A stretch of DNA of 64,000 nt from Eumeta japonica (GCA_005406025.1 BGZK01000095.1:124001-188000); one strand, 5' to 3'; numbered from the stretch's first letter, positions 15,201 to 24,939 are shown. Translations and numbers: made by a program. The notes: a model not told the origin generated them from the sequence alone.

Positions 15201-15748
15201 ATTATCTTATTTTCGATACACTCGAGTTCTGTTAATTTTTATAACAAAAAATAAAGTGACAAGATTTTTTTATATGAAATTTTATGCTACACCATTTTTA
15301 TTCATAACTTTTTAGCAGATTTTACTTTACAGGAGTAATCTTAAGAGAGGCCCTTTATCGAGGCTTGCAAAAATGTTCGTTCACGTCAAGTTTTCAAATG
15401 CTAAGTGTAACTTATATCAAAGATTCCTTCGTTTCCTCAAAAATGTTCATCTATTTAAAGGCGTATTCTATTTAACAACACAAGACTATGGTCAGTTGGT
15501 CACACTGCCCACGCACGTATATTTTAGCTCCGCTTTTTGTCAAATTTGACGTGAAATCACCTACTCCGCTACTCGGCAGGCTATATGTGTGTATTCAATT
15601 TCGGTTTGTACAAAACTGTAAATGGAATCACTACGGCGCCACTCAGTCTTATTACAAAGTGTTTTTAGCTTTACTTTCTATCAAAATAAAATGGGACTGA
15701 CTATGCTACGAGTAATATATGTGCGTGTGTGTGTGTGTGTGTGTGTGC

Positions 15749-15791
<43 letters not shown>

Positions 15792-18737
15792 TGTGTGCGT
15801 TTGCGTGTTTGTGTTTTCTATAGAGGTAGGAAAGTACATTTACATATCATCAGGCTTTCTCTTGGCATGTCGAACTCAAAATGTTAATACCAACTAAAAA
15901 ACCTCCCGTGCTTCCGGCCTCTCAATAACCGTGGAAACCGCCGTTAGGCATTACTTCGTGGGAGTGTGAGTGCCTGTGTGTGCGTGTATATGTGTGCGTG
16001 CGCGTGCGTATGTATTCGTGTGTGTGCGTGTGTGTGTATTTAGGTCAATACATAGACTGACTAAATCACTACGCACATGGATTTAGGTTGGCTTTGTATG
16101 AAATCGTAACTGAGATCACTCGACGCGGCACACATGCTTCTAACGTGTATTTAACTTCTGTTTGTACAGAAATGTGAATTGCTCACATGCGGTTTGGATA
16201 CGCCACGCACTGAAGTGTGCTTTGTTCGTGACTAACTTGTGGCGAGTTATCGTCGGTGCTTATTTGTCGTCGAAGGCGCATCAGCTGACACGAAAGCATG
16301 GTAGTGTTCGGATTTATGAATAGGATAATAGCGGTTCAGATTGTTTAAATGTTGACAGCTATATTAGCCTATAATAACAAGAGAATTAGGATTACAACAG
16401 CATATAATACCATGATATGGTTTAAGTTATTACCCAGAACTGTTAATTTCTTTTGTTTTTCTTGCAGTAATTGTAATACGTAAATGCAGTAAATCTAATA
16501 AGTAAAGAAGCTACATACCCGGTTCCACGTGTAGGTCGCATTTGTTACGATCTTTGTAGTCGCAAATCGTAGCTTTCGCGTAAGTCGATTGCATGTTACT
16601 GATAGCCTGTATGAGTCTTTGATTTAGATCTTCAGGCAAAGCTGAAGTCCCTAAAATTGTGTACTTCTGGAACATCCTCTTGAGGTCTTCGTCTTCGAAT
16701 TCGTGCCAAAGATACGACATCGTCTCTTTCCAGTTCTCCTTCTCTTCTTCGGCCACTTCTAATGACACTATCATCTGCAAAATCGTTAAAGTATTGTCAG
16801 AGTGGGATTAGTGATTTGAATACAGTATTTATAAAATATGTACTGTGAAACTATTATAATATGGCAAACATATTAAAGTAATATTCTAAAATAAATAGCT
16901 TTCACCCAAAATTTTGCCCGAATTGAGGTAGAATGAATGTGTCTATGTCGGCCCGATTTCGAATGTCAAACGCGATAAAGTTTAAATATTAAAAAAATTT
17001 TATAACCTTTTTTATAAATTTATAAATACTTTCACCTATGAAATACATAGAGAAGTGATTATGGCGTACATATGCTATAATAACTTTTAGAATTGATTTT
17101 CTATGTTTCTTAATACAGGCATGTGTATCAAGAAATATAGAAATCAATTCTAAAACTTAATTCTAAAATAATAGCACAGTCCTTCTTAGCATTACAAAAT
17201 AATTACCATCTGCTCCTCGTTGTACGCCGTCATATTGCTCTCGTAGGCCCAATTAGCCAAGGCCCTTTTGTTCTTGGCCTGTCCCACCTTCTCGTCCAGC
17301 TTCAGGATGTACTCCCTGCCGGCCGCCTCCTCGGCCGCCCTCTCCTCGGCACGACCCTGCGCGGCCACTATGAACACGGAGGCTATAGCCCCCACTAGCG
17401 CCAACTCCCCGCATATCTTCATTATCATCTGTAATGAATATATTCAGTTAAAGGCGGTGTGTCCGTTAAATGGCGTAAATTCATTTTTTTAAATCCAATT
17501 ACGATAAATTCCTTGAACTTGAGGAACGACATATCATACAATAAAGTGATAAAAAATTAAAACCACTTTAAAACTTATTAAAATAATTAGTCGTTTTTGA
17601 AATTGCCTGAAGAAGACAGACAAACAAAGAATAAATATAATCAATAATCATGAATACAAAACATGAAATATTGTATTAAAAATATATCAAACAATAAAAC
17701 CTGAGACACAGTTATTGTAGTTAGTTCCAGTCTATTGTTAAATTGTTTAATACATTTTTATTTTATTCACTTATTAAAATTATTTATAGTGGTTTTTTTA
17801 AAACACATTATTAATAAACGCACTAATATTTAGAATTTGAGTGCCTTATAAAAATATGGTTCAAAACGAGCATTCTCAAACATGAAACAAAATTTAGTCA
17901 TATAACTTAAAAACTGATTAATAAAAAACATTATGTATGTATACCTCAGACACCCTACACCCGTGTGAGATGAAATCGAATGCACAGAATCTTTCTCGTC
18001 GACGAAAATAAATAAATTCCTAAAGCCGTCAAAAAAAATATCGTGTCAAGGTTCTTATCGAGATCGGCGACGCGTCTGATAAAACCTATAAGTTGGCGTT
18101 GCATCACGACATAAAAAAATTGGTGAAGCGCGAATATAATTTGCGAGACTTAGATTAAAGATAAAAATACTTATTAGGTTTTAGTACGGCTAACTGTTCG
18201 ACTGGACAAGGCTTTTGAAAGGTATGGATATATATACCGAGGAAAGAGAGCGATACTAGCGGCGTTTACTTTTTTGTTACGTTAAATTATATAAATTAAG
18301 TTGATTGCTTCAAATCGGTTATAGATATTTGTGTCAACGGTATATTTATTAATAATGTATTTGTATTGTATGTGTATTTATTTATAATTACCAATTCAAA
18401 TATAAAACTTATAGTTTTGGAACTATCTAAGGATCTAAGTCAACAATTTAATTCATTTCCAATTGTGATTATTAAAATAGCAGTTACGGTTGTGTTAATC
18501 GAATTTAAGCTGTGAAGAAGGCTCAATCGATAATTAACAAAGAGATCTCATCAATTTCGATTTATACGAATTAAATACAGAACCCCAAAAACTGTACCCA
18601 TTCGCTTCAATGAACGCGTAAAATTAAGGAAAAAAATCTTACGAATTACGCAGAACACCAACCTCTATAAATACATCACCATAAGTACTTACGAACAAAA
18701 CTCTTTTGGTCGTCTCGCTGCAGTAACCGCACGGCAT
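186..18737 (-). CDS. Ance-like: Gene A: secreted angiotensin-converting enzyme-like peptidyl dipeptidase (13 exons)
   Basis: Predicted zinc dipeptidyl carboxypeptidase of the M2 (ACE) family. Thirteen exons join with GT-AG junctions into 1,989 nt (662 aa plus stop). Seen: N-terminal hydrophobic signal segment (about residues 20-40), HASA at 364-367, HEMGH at 394-398, third zinc ligand Glu422 in GFHEAVGD, Lys522 and His524 in KYH, and Tyr531, Arg533 and Tyr534. All sit at a constant +11 offset from human testis ACE numbering. Conserved cysteine pairs are [15 protein letters not shown] with KQC, and LC with SCD. There is no C-terminal membrane segment, so the product is probably soluble and secreted; insect ACEs trim short peptides outside cells. 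The length matches single-domain insect ACEs (about 615-660 aa). It lies head-to-tail with gene B. Which insect paralogue it is cannot be told here. Family call very sure; exact 5' start less so. Confidence 0.96.
1284..1602 (+). pseudogene. Cysteine-cluster tail of a repetitive arthropod ORF (fossil)
   Basis: The 1405-1602 frame encodes a tight cluster spaced CxC, Cx3C, Cx3C, CxC, Cx6C, Cx3C, Cx2C, Cx4C, including [12 protein letters not shown] associate this pattern with C-terminal tails of transposon-linked arthropod ORFs. Upstream pieces are split among frames, so it is a dead fragment. Family name not recognised. Confidence 0.5.
1620..2214. mobile_element. MITE with about 50-bp terminal inverted repeats
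   Basis: The ends at 1620-1667 and 2165-2214 are imperfect inverted copies sharing GGCGATTCTCGG, the (A/T)CATGTGGA-like block and the TCATGAGACA block. No coding capacity between them. Superfamily not assigned. Confidence 0.75.
2380..2773 (+). mobile_element. Helitron-like repeat, 3' end GCTAG/T
   Basis: Begins in a TCTGTC-rich, AT-rich body and ends GCGGGCACAGCTAG followed by T, matching the CTRR-type Helitron 3' terminus found repeatedly in this window. The 5' limit is approximate. Confidence 0.45.
3268..3443 (-). CDS. Gene A exon 12
   Basis: 176 nt, phase 2 in, phase 1 out. Encodes [33 protein letters not shown] and YIGWE, the conserved M2 C-terminal region. Donor GTTG|GTGAGT. Confidence 0.95.
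3784..4487. mobile_element. Short inverted-repeat element in gene A intron 11
   Basis: The 15-bp GGAACGAAGTTCCTT at the left recurs inverted at 4473-4487. The interior has a purine-rich block and a GC-rich segment but no credible protein. Confidence 0.5.
4714..4848 (-). CDS. Gene A exon 11
   Basis: 135 nt, phase 2 to phase 2. Opens with the codon completing Arg, then [16 protein letters not shown], where the first Tyr is the transition-state Tyr (human Tyr523). The second cysteine of the last pair is in [15 protein letters not shown]. Two codons shorter than in gene B. Confidence 0.95.
4849..6205 (-). other. Gene A intron 10
   Basis: 1.36 kb AT-rich intron. I see no recognisable repeat ends or coding homology; the short open frame at 5560-5805 looks random. 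Confidence 0.6.
6206..6420 (-). CDS. Gene A exon 10: substrate-binding KYH/VEY exon
   Basis: 215 nt, the same as gene B. Encodes [19 protein letters not shown], the insect-type YNCHFW, and [14 protein letters not shown] with the Lys and His that contact the substrate and the Tyr and Arg that support catalysis and chloride binding. The donor is poor (GAG|GTTTTA), but homology with gene B and the frame of exon 11 fix the junction. Confidence 0.92.
6964..7091 (-). CDS. Gene A exon 9: third zinc ligand
   Basis: 128 nt, phase 1 in, phase 0 out. Encodes [20 protein letters not shown], whose first glutamate is the third zinc ligand (human Glu411 equivalent). Ends INQLYKM at donor ATG|GTATAT. Confidence 0.96.
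7362..7486 (-). CDS. Gene A exon 8: zinc-binding HEMGH exon (single copy)
   Basis: 125 nt, phase 2 in, phase 1 out, acceptor ATTCAG|GATTAA, donor CCCAG|GTATTG. Encodes the active-site helix with [13 protein letters not shown], the two zinc-ligand histidines and catalytic glutamate, and GANPG. The subsite residues before HEMGH are A-F-F-I-T-T, unlike either gene B version. I found no second copy in introns 7 or 8. Confidence 0.97.
7560..7690 (-). repeat. Lepidopteran dispersed repeat fragment (CCATGGGC-core family)
   Basis: Reads on the minus strand as a decayed copy of the common moth repeat with a CCATGGGCAGCGGTGATC-like core followed by a GCTCGTTTGTCC end. A sister fragment lies at 54,540-54,740 in the opposite orientation. 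Located in gene A intron 7. Confidence 0.6.
8256..8428 (-). CDS. Gene A exon 7
   Basis: 173 nt, phase 0 in, phase 2 out. Encodes [20 protein letters not shown] and [14 protein letters not shown]. The HASA strand binds the substrate backbone, and its cysteine pairs with the one in exon 8. One codon longer than in gene B. Confidence 0.96.
8690..9832 (+). mobile_element. Helitron-like non-autonomous repeat with hexamer array
   Basis: Within gene A intron 6. An AT-rich body leads into a degenerate GAATCG-type hexamer array (9430-9760), then the GC-rich 3' end GCGGGCAATAGCTAG-T. The 5' boundary is uncertain. Confidence 0.5.
9430..9760 (+). repeat. Degenerate GAATCG hexamer array
   Basis: Purine-rich strand built from variants of GAATCG, GGATCG and GAACGG in near 6-nt register. 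The period makes short open frames encode Arg-Asn, Glu-Ser and Glu-Ile dipeptides, which are artefacts. Confidence 0.7.
9864..9961 (-). CDS. Gene A exon 6
   Basis: 98 nt, phase 1 in, phase 0 out. Encodes [10 protein letters not shown] with Gln292, equivalent to human testis ACE Gln281 that holds the substrate C-terminal carboxylate, then a charged [12 protein letters not shown] segment. Donor GCGCAG|GTAACT. Confidence 0.95.
10277..10650. repeat. Foldback element in gene A intron 5
   Basis: Left arm at 10,277-10,345 and right arm at 10,580-10,650 are imperfect inverted copies sharing ATGGATTTTATCATGTATC. About 230 nt lies between them. MITE-like. Confidence 0.65.
10651..11688 (-). other. Remainder of gene A intron 5
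   Basis: About 1 kb with near-average base composition and no recognised homology. The nearby GC-rich pocket at 10,440-10,495 has no identified role. Confidence 0.5.
11689..11880 (-). CDS. Gene A exon 5
   Basis: 192 nt, phase 1 to phase 1, acceptor TTTCAG|GCTATG, donor TTAG|GTATTA. Encodes [10 protein letters not shown], the helical LKPLY-like segment ([16 protein letters not shown]) and [10 protein letters not shown], all hallmarks of the M2 fold. Confidence 0.96.
12060..13440 (+). mobile_element. Helitron-like debris with hexamer array in gene A intron 4
   Basis: Contains a TCTGTCTGCCTGTCTGG block (about 12,175-12,215), a second segment with GAAACGGGGCCAGG wording, a TG/CA/TA microsatellite at 13,101-13,166, a hexamer array (13,185-13,410), and the GCGGCCGAAAGCT end seen in other copies. 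Probably two overlapping insertions. Confidence 0.45.
13101..13166. repeat. Compound TG / CA / TA microsatellite
   Basis: A (GT)n run, a short spacer, then (CA)n and (TA)n; the GT and CA runs can pair as a hairpin. Confidence 0.85.
14001..14144 (-). CDS. Gene A exon 4
   Basis: 144 nt, phase 1 to phase 1, acceptor TTTCAG|AAATC, donor AACG|GTAATT. Encodes [20 protein letters not shown] and a WLEWHRVAG core ending in NNEAAKLN, colinear with Drosophila Ance (DHEELAYYWREFYDKAG). Contains the NFT sequon. Confidence 0.95.
15719..15814 (+). repeat. (TG)n microsatellite
   Basis: About 95 nt of alternating TG with a few CG and TT interruptions, in gene A intron 3. The valine-cysteine open frame across it is an artefact. 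Confidence 0.95.
15963..16040 (+). repeat. Second, interrupted TG/CG-rich tract
   Basis: Alternating purine-pyrimidine GTGTGCGTGCGCGTGCG-type sequence 150 nt after the first tract. Flanking sequences of the two tracts are loosely similar, suggesting an old local duplication. Confidence 0.85.
16519..16774 (-). CDS. Gene A exon 3
   Basis: Bounded by CAG|ATGATAG and GAACCGG|GTATGT (phase 0 in, phase 1 out), 256 nt, the same length as in gene B. It encodes the [19 protein letters not shown] region and the first ACE cysteine pair (CDYKDRNKC). Confidence 0.95.
17085..17155. repeat. 71-nt near-perfect hairpin in gene A intron 2
   Basis: Arms of about 32 nt pair with two mismatches and one bulge around a GGCATG loop. 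It lies about 50 nt inside the intron from the exon 2 donor. It could be a tiny MITE or a microRNA-like precursor; the sequence alone does not decide. Confidence 0.75.
17207..17428 (-). CDS. Gene A exon 2: signal peptide and mature N-terminus
   Basis: Acceptor CAG directly precedes ATGATAATG; donor is CAGATG|GTAATT, phase 0. It encodes a hydrophobic segment with a small-residue end (AAQG) typical of a signal peptide, then an acidic helix and WAYESNMT, the insect ACE N-terminal motif with a glycosylation sequon. Two in-frame ATGs at the exon start are alternative initiators. Confidence 0.93.
17429..18692 (-). other. Gene A intron 1
   Basis: 1.26 kb AT-rich intron with no recognised repeat or homology. 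Confidence 0.6.
18693..18737 (-). CDS. Gene A exon 1 (coding part)
   Basis: Fifteen codons from an ATG with A at -3, reading [15 protein letters not shown], ending in a textbook donor (TTC|GTAAGT), phase 0. It joins exon 2 in frame. The exon continues upstream as 5' UTR with no visible acceptor. If the real start is instead the ATG that opens exon 2, these codons are untranslated leader. Confidence 0.65.
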
Positions 18738-18910
18738 GATCGAAGTGGACGAATCAAAAAATAAAATGAAAACAAAAAACAAACCAAAACACGTATAAAA
18801 ACCAACAAACCGAAACACGAGACCAAATAAAAGCGAAATATAGCCCAAACCGAGACAAACACACGACCGGCAGTCTTAGAGGTGTGACGGGCGACGGACA
18901 CAGTTTACGT
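18738..18910 (-). promoter_or_regulatory. Putative 5' UTR and core promoter region of gene A
   Basis: The sequence upstream of the exon 1 ATG has no splice acceptor and is T-rich on the transcribed strand close to the ATG. It becomes GC-richer at about 18,850-18,900. A TATATTT-like motif lies near 18,837-18,845, but no arthropod initiator is clear. Position is inferred only from the first exon. Confidence 0.35.
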
Positions 18911-19611
18911 CCAAATGAATTAGCATTTTAGCTCGACCGCTGTCATGGTTCTTAAAGGCGTTTGGCATTCTTTTGTCCGCCGCCGAGAGGCTTGAGGCCC
19001 GCGTCTAATGAAACGCCGTCTCCTCACCAGTGCTGGGAACAAACCGAGTCGCGTGCAGTGTGCAGCGGGCAGTCGACACCCGATGCAGGAAAGCCACGTG
19101 CATAGTTCAATGTGAAGGTTGCCCGCCGATAACAACGAACCGTTTCCTCGTTAATTCCCGATTGGCTTGGTGCGATCTGAACTCCCGGCCATGTAGTGAT
19201 TTTCTTCTCTGATATTCGAGACGTATATGCGATAAATTTTCAATTTATACCTAATAATATATATAATAAAATCGTGGAATTCATGTGTTTATTACGGAAT
19301 TAATCGTTTAGTGTTTACTAACTCATGCTTACGATTTTGCTTACTTGTATATAGAACGAATTCCTTTTTTTTATACCGATTAGTATACAGCACATTTGTA
19401 GTATAGTATACATAGTATACATTGGTGACAGCAATGTCCGACCGGTGTTGAAAATCAAAATTAGCACCGGTTCGAGACTACAACTGCTAAAGAGACAGAG
19501 ACCATCATCGTGAGTGAAAATGAGATTGTTTTATATTAGAATAATTCGGCGGCGAAACGTGTTTTCCTTGTTATATTATCTATATGTTGTTTTGGAATGA
19601 TTTGGTTGGAA

Positions 19612-19866
19612 TCCAGATATCTTGATTCCAAACAAAACATTCCACACCGAGACCAGATACGAAATTAACGATATAAGATCAGAGTGGGTTCACAATCGAG
19701 AACGAGGTCGGGATCAGCCTCATGGTCGACGGCGTGATCGAAAATAAGACTGAAGAATTATCGATCGTTTTTCTTCATTCATGATCAAATTTCTTCATTC
19801 TTTATATCGATCGATATAAACAAAGACGAAATTCCATGCAAGCGGAGCCGCGGCCGAAAGCTAATA
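19612..19866 (+). repeat. Hexamer array plus GC-rich 3' end
   Basis: A GAATCG/GAACGAGG-like array is followed within about 100 nt by GAGCCGCGGCCGAAAGCTA, the 3' end shared with other copies. Confidence 0.55.
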
Positions 19867-20287
19867 TAAAAATTAAACCATGTTTATAGATGTCTCATCA
19901 GTTTTATTTCGGATTCAAAATAATATTTTCTGCGATGAGACACCGTCGTCTCTTTTGTTTAGGAAAAACAAACGATATGCTAAATCTAGTATAAGAGTTA
20001 ACCGTGAGGTTTGTTTTGTGTAACATGATTGATACAAGTGGTTCGGAAAGAAACTGTCAATAATCAATCCAAACTAGACGCAGCTTAAAGCGAATGGACC
20101 TCACAGAATTCTTTATTATTCGTTTCGTTATGAAGATCTTCTAAGTATGCCAAACTTGTGGTACTTTTCACTAATATCTGTTACTTTGCTTTGAAGTATT
20201 GAACCAATATAAAGGTCAAATATGAAACCAGTAGGCTTAACTGATTTTTCCAACGACAAATCGAAACAATATTTAATTTTATACAAT

Positions 20288-20585
20288 AATAGCCCCCCGC
20301 CCATGGCTCTGCCCGCGTGGAAATAAAATGACCTTCTTCATTTTATATAACGATCGACTACGATCTCAATTATGATTCTCATAATTATGGCATTCTCGAT
20401 TCTGATCGCAGTCCCGCTTTTGCTTTAAAACCTTGTCTCGATCTAAGTATATTCTAGTCCCGCTCTCAACTCTGATCTCGTTACGGCTTTTTATTCAGAT
20501 TCTGGTCCCACTTTTAATTCTAATTCTAGTCCTACACTCGAAACCGATCTTGTTTTCGGTATCGATTTCAATATCCCCCGAGGTC
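20288..20585 (-). repeat. Hexamer array plus GC-rich 3' end, minus strand
   Basis: A pyrimidine-rich array on the plus strand (CGATTCTGATCGCAGTC-type) preceded by a GCCCATGGCTCTGCCCGCG block. This is the reverse complement of the end seen at about 62,515-62,551. Confidence 0.6.
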
Positions 20586-22499
20586 GGGGGATAATCATTT
20601 GCAATTTGCAATTTTTAATTTATTACAAAGATGAATTTGAAAAATGATAGAATCAAACGGGACAGCAGTCAGTGAGTCATAAAACGGATATTAAACACAA
20701 AATTTGGCAAAAAAATTTGTATGTACAGACAGACGATATAAATGTATATATCATAGTAGTGCAGATACATACACTTTTAGCATTCTTATTTTTGTATCTC
20801 TATCTAACACAAGTTTTCGCCCGCGGCACCACCTGTGACTCCACCTACGTGGACACCGATTGAATTTCTTTATCTTGTATGTAGACCGATTACGCTTCCA
20901 ATCATGATCCTTTAACATAACGTGTTCTGGCATTCAATCAAGCACTGCTAAGTGCAGAGGTGGCATTACAGACCCGTTCGCGTTTCGCGACGATGCAATT
21001 GCTTAATGTACACGCAGACGCGTAAATCCAATATGGAAAGACTTGAAGAAGCTTTCTTTGATTGCGTGCTACATCTGAGTACCTAGTTTCATATACCAAA
21101 ATCAATCATCAATTGATCAAAAATACCTTCAATTTTAATGACCTGTGTCTAAACCTGTCGTACAGAGTACCCGTAGATTTCAAATATCATTAGATGTATT
21201 ATCAAAGGCCACTTTAACAAAACATCGCAATGATTGACATGTACAAGCATCGTTATCAATGTGAGAGTTGATAAAGACGTTCATTGATCCCTAGACGTGT
21301 CTACATCATGATACTTTACATTGATGGAAAGAAATAGCATTATGTTGAAACAGTGATAAAAATATTTTATTATCATGATTATTTCTATAGTATAGAAATA
21401 ATTTCTGTACATTCTTCTTTGAATAGAAAAAGCTTTAAATATAATAATTTAAAATAATACACAATTACCGTGCTGTAATAAAGTTTGAACGTTTCGATTC
21501 AATGTTTTATCAGATTTAATTCACAAGAGAAAAATAACGAAAAATATAACATTAATTTTATTAGTAAATATGTATTTTCTATGAATTCATAGAATTACTG
21601 TAACATGATGATGTAACGTTATGTACACATAAATGATAACCGTCGCCGTTCCAATCTTATTGGTTAAACAGTTGTTTCACAATTCCAATGCGAGACGAAA
21701 ACTCTAATTCAGCATATTTTTCTTCAGGTTCTATGTAGCGTTAATAAGCTTTGCTGAATTCATTTATAGGTAGAAATGTTTAAATTTATGTTTTTTTTTT
21801 TATTTATGTATATTTATTTATGTAATGTATGTGCGAGTGTTACCGAGTATCGTCCCCAAAATGACGGATATTTGACATCAAATTAGGAGTCTTGGAATAT
21901 TTTTTTTTTCCAACTTATAGAGTGGTGCATCAAAATGAAGAATTTTGACAGGAAATCACAAAAATATGTACCACTTATGTGTTTAAAAGTATTTGGATGA
22001 CGAAATAATGCTAATAATGAAACGCGAATTGCTTAACTGGCCAAGACTCCGATCGTCCCTTGGTGCTTATGGTATGTTGTCCTTCATCACCTATCAGGTA
22101 CTGCAATACTAGCAGATAAAGCAGTGGAGCAGCCGTTTAAATGTCACCTAAACATTTTGTTTATTCTTTAGTCTTAATCAATTTCTTTTGATTATTTTAA
22201 AATAAATTATCATGAAATAAATTATCACGTTTCGGTTTGTTTCTTAGTTTGATACGAAATAAGCAAAATTATTTCTTTTGCCTCTGTCTTTTGCCTTTAA
22301 TTAATATTAAAAATACATATATTAAGTTAACATGTTCTAAATTTGATTATATATTTAATAATTATTGAATTGTTAGGTTGTGTTAAGTTATCTGTGAAAT
22401 TTTGCATAAACCAAAGAATGAATATAAAAAGCAAATTTAATGTATCGCGTCTTTACTATGAACTAAAAAGAATTACTTTGTCTCAGATAAAAATTTAAA

Positions 22500-24500
22500 T
22501 TATATAGTGAACGCGATATTGTTCTTTTTTTCTACCACATTTTCTTGCATTGTTATCCAATTCTGAGCAATATTCAAAATTTCAGCGATTTTCTGCTTTT
22601 ATTTTTATCTTGAATAGTTTTATTTATATACTTATATTAATTTTATCGAAAAATGTAGCTTCCAAACTCATTACCTGTATTAGCGAGGTCAGAGAGCATT
22701 TCATCAGAAACCTAGTTCGCTTACTAAATAAAAAGCTAAAATATTTAGTTCTAAATTTAAAATATAATAAAACCCTTTCGATTATTAACTTTTGGATTGT
22801 TAAGAAAACGCTGCCAACAAAATTATTAAAAAATATATATGTCAGATATGGAAATGTCTATTAAATCAAACCCAAGTTACTTTGGCCGTTCTTGAGAAAA
22901 ACATTTCTAGCTATTGTCCAGAAATGTTTCACAGTGATGTGAAAGCTGATAAAAGTGAAGACATCTGTAATCTTTTTGCTTCGCAGTTTTCTTCGGCCTA
23001 TAATAAAACGAATGTACACTCAAATGATTCTCGAACGTAAAATTTCAACGATAAGATAAATTCGCACTTTTGTCCAGCCTACTTCAACAGTGTTGATGTA
23101 TTAAAAGTTATAAAAAGAATATATCGATCTAAGAGGCGCTGAATTTGATGGTATTCCCGCTTGTTTTTTTTTTATTGTAAATATACCGCAGAACTTGCAT
23201 ACGCATTACCAAAAATTTTCAATACGTCAACATCATCAGGGGTTTTTCGTTCAGCTTGGAAAAATACCCTGATTGTACCTACATTTCTATGATTCTAAAT
23301 ACCAGTATTCGCTAAGGTCTTTGAAAAAACGCTGCCCTGCAGAGATCTCCATCTTAAGCGCTATATAACTCGATGTCCAAATGATTTTGCGAAAAAATAG
23401 ATCGACAACTGCTAATCTTGTTTCGTTAAAAAATTTCATTAGTTAAGGAGTATAACGTACCATTGATATAATCTCCGAGATGTACTCACAAGATAAACAT
23501 GAATACTATGAAATTACTTGTCACGCATTAAAATGGTTTAAATCTTATTTAGTGGACAGAGAGTCTACGGTGGTCGTAAATTAGTATTATTCCAATCGTA
23601 TTATAACTTTATCATGTGACCCACAGTGCAGTGTACTTGGCCCTATTTTATATAATATTTTATAAAATTATATAATACACTTCTTATATTCCAAGATTAA
23701 AATATTTTAAATCACTAATACTATTGACGATATCGATCTTCTTCAAACAAATTTATATATATCGTGCGCTTGGTGCGCTACGAATGGGATGAATTAAATA
23801 TCAATAAATGTTTTATACTTATATTGTCCACGAAAAAAGCCAGCCTATGGCGTTATTATCATAGTAATGATATTGTGATAAATGAAGTGCAATAATCATG
23901 GACTCAGGAGTGATAAGGAATCAGGGCGATTCCAGATTGAGTTTCATATCCACACTGATCTCCAAGAAGTCACTACAAATGGTAGATGTTTTTTACGTAA
24001 TTGCAAGGATTGTAAGAATCCTCGTGTTAAAATATTACTGTATACCGCTTTGGTTCAAAGTAGAAAGATACAATGCAGAGTGGTCTGACATTCTTCCGGG
24101 GCCTATAAAAAAAGATTGGAAAGTGTACAAATGCAGTTTATTTGGTAATTTTCATATTGGTTTTTTAACAAAAAAAAATCACTTAAATATGAGGACCGTT
24201 TAGGCACTTTAATATACAAACTTTGTCTAGCAGAAGAACATTAAGCGACTGTCTTTTCTGCTATAAATTAGAGAGATGTATTTTAGACTGCCTTGATTTG
24301 CTTTCTGGTGTTAAATTATCAATCTCGTGTCGACTGCCTTGGCCAGAGATCTAAAACTATTTCACGTCGTATACTCTTGAACAAATATAGGTTTATACTT
24401 ACCTATAAACAGAAGGGCGTCGCTTTAGAAATTATTAGCCAAACGCTGCTAATTGATAGATGTTTTCCACCAAAACTACTTTTGATTTAAAAAAAAAAAA
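22500..24500 (+). mobile_element. Jockey-type LINE fossil (reverse transcriptase)
   Basis: Decayed non-LTR retrotransposon. Across frames, recognisable RT blocks appear in order: LRGAEFDGIPACFF (about 23,130), FNTSTSSGVFRSAWKN (about 23,215-23,275), KVFEKTLP, LKWFKSYLVDRES, QCSVLGPILYN, a degenerate catalytic-box region, CAWCATNGM, then INEVQ and the C-terminal tract to an A-rich end at about 24,490. Many stops and frameshifts make it non-functional. The block before 22,870 is less certain. Confidence 0.9.
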
Positions 24501-24774
24501 TATTTTATTTATTGTAAATAGCCTGATAAATATTAGTTGTAGTTTCAAATTGTTACGCTTCATATTTTCATGTTTAATTTGAGTTTTATATACAATGTAA
24601 TCAAGTGTAATTGCTGTCTGTGATTATAATTGATTATAATTAGACGCCTATAATCGATGCACCAATTCTTTTTATGTTTATACTTCGTTATTGAATATAG
24701 CATTACACCTTGTTGGGGATTCAATAAAATAAAAAAAGAAGTGGAAATAAAACGAAACTTGTGTGGTAGAAATT

Positions 24775-24780
24775 TTATTA
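24775..24780 (-). terminator. Poly(A) signal of gene B
   Basis: AATAAA on the minus strand 77 nt downstream of the gene B stop codon, giving a short 3' UTR. Confidence 0.65.
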
Positions 24781-24856
24781 GAAATACTGTGGCTTCGTTA
24801 ATAATTAGACTAAATCTGCAATGTAAGTACTATAGTTTTGGCGCGCCTTAGACGGG

Positions 24857-24939
24857 TCACGTGGCCTTCTCGGCGGCAACACTTTTCGTGGTCGTGGTCG
24901 CCGCTTCTAAGGCAGCTCTCTGTTCTGTCGTGCAGTATT
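24857..24939 (-). CDS. Gene B exon 13: C-terminal tail and stop
   Basis: Acceptor TTACAG|AATACTGC. Encodes EYC and an Ala/Thr-rich tail ([17 protein letters not shown]...) ending in TGA. The tail is not hydrophobic, so there is no anchor; the run of threonines could carry O-glycans. Confidence 0.92.

Larger units (their letters stand above)
18911..22499. other. Intergenic spacer upstream of gene A
   Basis: No gene seen. It holds a GC-richer segment to about 19,200 (possible gene A upstream region), a Helitron-like end with hexamer array near 19,610-19,866, an oppositely oriented one at 20,288-20,585, and otherwise AT-rich DNA. Confidence 0.6.

Noticed and set aside
15622..15897. Valine-cysteine repeat open frame
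   Set aside because: Translation of the (TG)n microsatellite.
22550..22864. Stand-alone lysine/isoleucine-rich protein
   Set aside because: It abuts the Jockey-type RT fossil and is best read as decayed LINE sequence or chance AT-rich frame.
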